Below are positions 60,236 through 64,000 of a DNA stretch of 64,000 nucleotides, one piece after another. The stretch is from Manis javanica (taxonomy: Eukaryota; Chordata; Mammalia; Pholidota; Manidae), in assembly GCF_040802235.1 (NCBI RefSeq), contig NC_133164.1, positions 114,160,302-114,224,301 of the forward strand, given 5' to 3'. Both the position numbers and the translations under genes were made by a program. Within the stretch, counting starts at the first letter, position 1, and every line of letters begins with the position of its first letter. Under the pieces are notes generated by a model that saw nothing but the letters and a program-made list of their open reading frames with translations, searched no databases and was not told the DNA's origin.

Positions 60236-61800
60236 AAGGGGCACGCTGTCTAGTACTTAGGAGCGGGAACAAAGGGTGACAAGTGTTCCCCTGGCTTAAC
60301 GTGGGGATTTGCTCCTTTGCTAATACCTCAAGCCGGCCGAGTCCCCGCACAGCCCCGCGCTCCCTCCCCCAGCCACCAGCCCATGCCTGTCCTGATCTTT
60401 CTCTTACCCTGTAGCTGGTTTTCATCTAAATCCATTAGTACCGAAAGGCCCTTGCCCCCTCCTAACCTCTCGCCACCCTGAGCGTTCCAGCATAGCAATT
60501 CACCCTCTGGCACTTGGAGGTCAACATAATTGAGAATAATACTGACTTTAAGTTACCTTATCTCCTGATGAAGGAATCCTGAAAGTTCAAGTCATTAGAC
60601 GGCTTCTAGGAGATGGCAAACCCAGAAAACACCTTAACAGGGGTGGCAAGAGGAAATGTTTAAACGGAATGTGTTTGGAAACTCAGCTCTCTCTCTGCAG
60701 CAGTTAAAATGGTGGCGCACCTCTGGGCAAGATGCCCTGCTGCCTACGCTTCCATCTTCTTCTCCTGCATGAAAGATGTCGTGTGAGGTTCTTCTCATGG
60801 GCGAAAGGAGGGCTTGGGGATGCCTTTAAGCGATAGCTCAAGACTGCCCCAACCAGCACACATTCTGCACAGAGCAGGAGAATGGTATTTGCTTTGTGAA
60901 TTTGATATTGACCCAGAAGAGTGGCAAGTGGGTTTAAGAGAGTTGGTCTCAGTTTTCCTTACCGAGTATCCTTGGCTATCACCATGAAGCAAGGTCTCTG
61001 TTTCTTCACCCCTCCCTCAGAGAAGTCTTATCTGTGGTTACTAAGAAATACTCAGCATGTTGAGGTGGGGGAGAGAAGGCTCCCTGGGGACCTTTGGGCT
61101 TCCCATTCCCCTTTTCTGTACCCTGACCACATGGACCTAGTTGTCTTCCCAGAGGCGTTGTCCCTGGTCACATCCCGAGAGCAGGCCAGGTGCATGAGGC
61201 CAGGTGCAATGCACATGGAAATCTTTGGCAGGAAGACCCTTGCTGCATATAAGTTCTATACTGAAAGCCCGACACCTTAGAATTCAAGAGTTGAGGACCT
61301 GGGACATTCGAGTTCCCTGAGTTCTTGATCTCTGGCTTGGCTGAACACTCTGCAACGACTACGGACAGGCCCCACTCAGGAACTGGTCAGTCTCTGGTCC
61401 ATGGACATGAATTTCTGGTCTTGGCTGTGGCTTAGTTTCCCTGCCCTAGTACCGTTTGCCTCCCAGGCGCTGCTGTGTTGGTTAGGTGTGGCTGTCACAG
61501 TTTTTTCAGAAGAAGATAGGTTCACTTCACTGCTGTCAGGCTGGTCCCTGCCTCCAGGTCCCCTCTACACCAGTGGGACACAAGATCCATGCTCTTCATA
61601 CAGGCGTGTTCATGGTATAAAAAACTTTCTCATTCAAAATCCAAGGCAGTTTGAGGCAGCTCTTTGCAGTCCTTTACCCAGAATGCATGTCCCATAGGTC
61701 AAATTTATCTCAGATAATATATAGGCTTTTGGGTGGTTCTTGTTTGGTGTTGCTATTGTGAGGACTCATTTGTGCTGACCTGGCATAGCTGCTGGACACT
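60236..61800. other. SERPINB12 3'UTR and/or downstream flank
   Basis: There is no AATAAA or ATTAAA close behind the stop codon. The first pair is ATTAAA 62170-62175 and AATAAA 62191-62196, followed by a T-rich stretch, which would give a 3'UTR of nearly 2 kb. A non-canonical nearer signal is equally possible. Open frames here are not credible genes. Confidence 0.35.
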
Positions 61801-61990
61801 GAGCTGGGTAACCATGACCTATCTGCAGGGGGGCATTGAGCTGGGTAACCATGACCCATCTGCAGGGGGGCATTGAGCTGGGTGGGTAACCATGACCCAT
61901 CTACAGGGGGGCATTGAGCTGGGTAACCATGACCCATCTGCAGGGGGGCATTGAGCTGGGTAACCATGACCTATCTGCAGGGGGTGCATT
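61801..61990 (+). repeat. 37-bp minisatellite, five units
   Basis: Units start GAGCTGGGTAACCATGACC at 61801, 61838, 61875, 61916 and 61953. Units 1, 2 and 4 are 37 bp. Unit 3 is 41 bp because GGGT is doubled, and unit 5 is 38 bp with one extra T. Units differ otherwise only by a few C/T or G/A changes. Confidence 0.97.
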
Positions 61991-64000
61991 GTCCGGCACC
62001 GCTTCTGTTCTTACTCTTTTCCTTGACAAACATATTTTCTCATTTGTACTGGAATTTTTCAGAATTTTAATTATGGGGCAAAATGTATCTATTTATAATA
62101 ATGAGAAAGAGTGAGATTCTTAAATCTTTCCATAAATCAGTGAACTTATTCTTTTCTAATCTTTGACTGATTAAAATGTCTTTCTTAGTGAATAAATCAC
62201 TTTGTCATTAGTTAAAACACAATGCGTTGCCAACTGACTTTTTTTTTAGTGACGTAATTCAACTTAAAAAATTTCATCCAAAAATATAGAAATACATAAT
62301 CAACACAACTAACAATTCATCTCCGTTATGCATGAAACAGTTATCTTGTGCTAGTAACCATTTTTCCCAAAAAACAAGGCATACAGAAAAGCTGAAAACT
62401 CCCAACAGTTCTAAAACCTGAGAGTGGTGGCCAGCGGATCATCAGAATCTGGAAGTTTCTGCTGACTACAAGTTAATGGGGCCGGATGGAAAGGCACAGT
62501 GGAGAGGTTCCGTATCATGCCGCCAGGGTGTCAGCCTGCCTTGTTTTCCTTCCACGATTGCCTTCCCTTGAGTTCAGAAACACAAGATCTCTGCCAATCT
62601 AAATTCTAGACATCCTTCTCTCTACTTGCTGCTGTCTCCCAGCCTCTTCCTTATCAGTTTGTTTTCTTTCTGCAGCCATTTGGAGACTGAATGAACTCCC
62701 TGAGTATGACTCAGAGGAAGGGGAGGACAGGCATTGGCACTTTCTACACTAGACTGTTTAGTTTTCATAAGTGAAGTACTTCTGGTGAGACAAGGACAGG
62801 GAGAGTCCTGGTGGCTGTGTTCTTGGGTTTGTTTATTTCACCCACCCTCTCTGTTTTAGAGTGTCAGAGAGTCAGGACAGGCAGAGAGGAGAGGAATCTA
62901 ACAGTCCAGCAGAGTTACACTAGGTGGAAGCCTATGAGACACTGGTAATTATGCTCAAAATTAGGAGCTCTTGGCTTCATTCTTGCACCAGCAAGACTGA
63001 TCCTTCAACATGGCAGCCTGAGGCAGAGAGAACATGCACGTCAGCAGACTTCTGTAATTGCTAGAAAACCAGCCAGAGCATGCAACCGAAAGGAGTGAGC
63101 TGTTCTATTTCTAGTTCAAGGTTCCCTCCATCCAGCAGTGTTGACAGGTAGAACAAAGGAGGCAATGTAGATTCCAAAGAAATTAATTCATTTACGTGGA
63201 CCATAAGCATTCTGGGAAAAGAAACTTGAATGTGTAGGAACCTGCAGACTGTCTAGTACTTTGCAGTTCCCAAACTCTGTCCCTTCTGTATTAGTCTGAC
63301 CCAAGTCATTATGCTTTCATATATTACCTAATGTTATATTTCCTCCTCAAACTCCTGCCCAGTTTGTCCCTGAGCTAGTGTAAGCCAGACATGTGAGGCT
63401 TCATCTCTGATTGCATGCTCATTTTGCATGATGGCATTTTTAGAATCACAGCATCATTAGCCTGAGGGGGAGATCCTATAGCTGGGGCAACAGGGTGGGG
63501 CGAGATTGGGCAGCGGTCTCGGTGAATTTCTTTGCTCTGCCATTGAATGTCAAATTCAAACATGTTCTTCATCTGCATTCCTCATGCTATGTTCTTGTTT
63601 GCCAAAATTCACCACCTTTTTTCTGCAATAAAAATAACAAAATTTATCCCCACATATGCATGCCTTTTACCAATGTATTCTACATACTCAATATTTAAAA
63701 AAAATTTTTCACATTCTCATAGGGTAAGTTTCCCTTCTAAATGATGTTATCCATAATGTGCATCAGACGATGCTTCAGCTGCAGAGGGTGAGAAGAGTCA
63801 AGCAGCAAGCAAATGCACAACAGTGGAGCAGATGGAAGCACACACCTCCTTTGTTGATGCACATTGGTTCTGAGTAGATCATCCCATGTCTGGGGTTAAA
63901 AATACAGGGTTATGGAAAAAGAATAAGGTGCCAAATAAGGAATGGATATATCATGCTATAGACAAAAAAAAAAAGAAACTTCAGAAAATTATTTGTGGCA
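61991..64000. other. Intergenic, nothing recognised
   Basis: Apart from the candidate poly(A) signals near 62170-62196 I see no gene or nameable repeat. The next serpin of the cluster is not reached. Confidence 0.4.

Noticed and set aside
61801-61990. CRISPR-like array or repeat-protein gene (85-codon antisense open frame)
   Set aside because: Units are directly adjacent without unique spacers, the genome is mammalian, and 37-bp units rotate the reading frame, so this is a minisatellite.

Overview
This is nuclear DNA from a placental mammal. It carries two clade B (ov-)serpin genes on the + strand, in the order and orientation of the mammalian SERPINB cluster (human 18q21): the 3' part of SERPINB5 (maspin) and a complete coding region for SERPINB12. 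Eutherian-wide repeats are common (MIR, L2, MER5/MER20-type hAT elements, MLT1/MST LTRs, old L1 pieces). I see no Alu, no rodent B1/B2, and no SINE I recognise from horses, carnivores or ruminants, so I call it a non-primate, non-rodent placental mammal and cannot name the species.

Layout. 1-1711 is the end of SERPINB5 intron 2. Exons 3-7 of SERPINB5 lie between 1712 and 12869 and encode residues 57-375 of a 375-residue protein; exons 1-2 are left of the window. The 3'UTR runs to an AATAAA at 14183-14188. From 14.2 to 52.4 kb is a repeat-rich intergenic stretch with no protein gene I can recognise. It holds several L1 fragments (one with a 5' inversion), an inverted pair of solo LTRs, a strong CTCF-like motif near 21.84 kb, a 25-bp copy of SERPINB12 coding sequence at 50475, and an unidentified 213-bp exon-like open frame at 51129. 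SERPINB12 coding exons (2-8 by family numbering) lie between 52445 and 60235 and encode 425 residues. 60.2-64 kb is downstream sequence with a 37-bp minisatellite.

The genes. Both proteins are intracellular-type serpins without a signal peptide. SERPINB5 has the 7-exon ov-serpin structure, a degenerate non-inhibitory hinge and Arg340 in the reactive loop. SERPINB12 has the 8-exon structure with an added CD-loop exon and a canonical inhibitory hinge, and the predicted P1 residue is Lys390. All exon joins keep frame and each exon pair matches the ov-serpin intron phases. The only non-standard donor is the GC donor of SERPINB5 intron 4.

A group of four roughly 310-340-bp solo LTRs is the best-defined mobile family: all four share the same TG...CA ends and three have perfect 5-bp target duplications. 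No viral coding sequence accompanies them.
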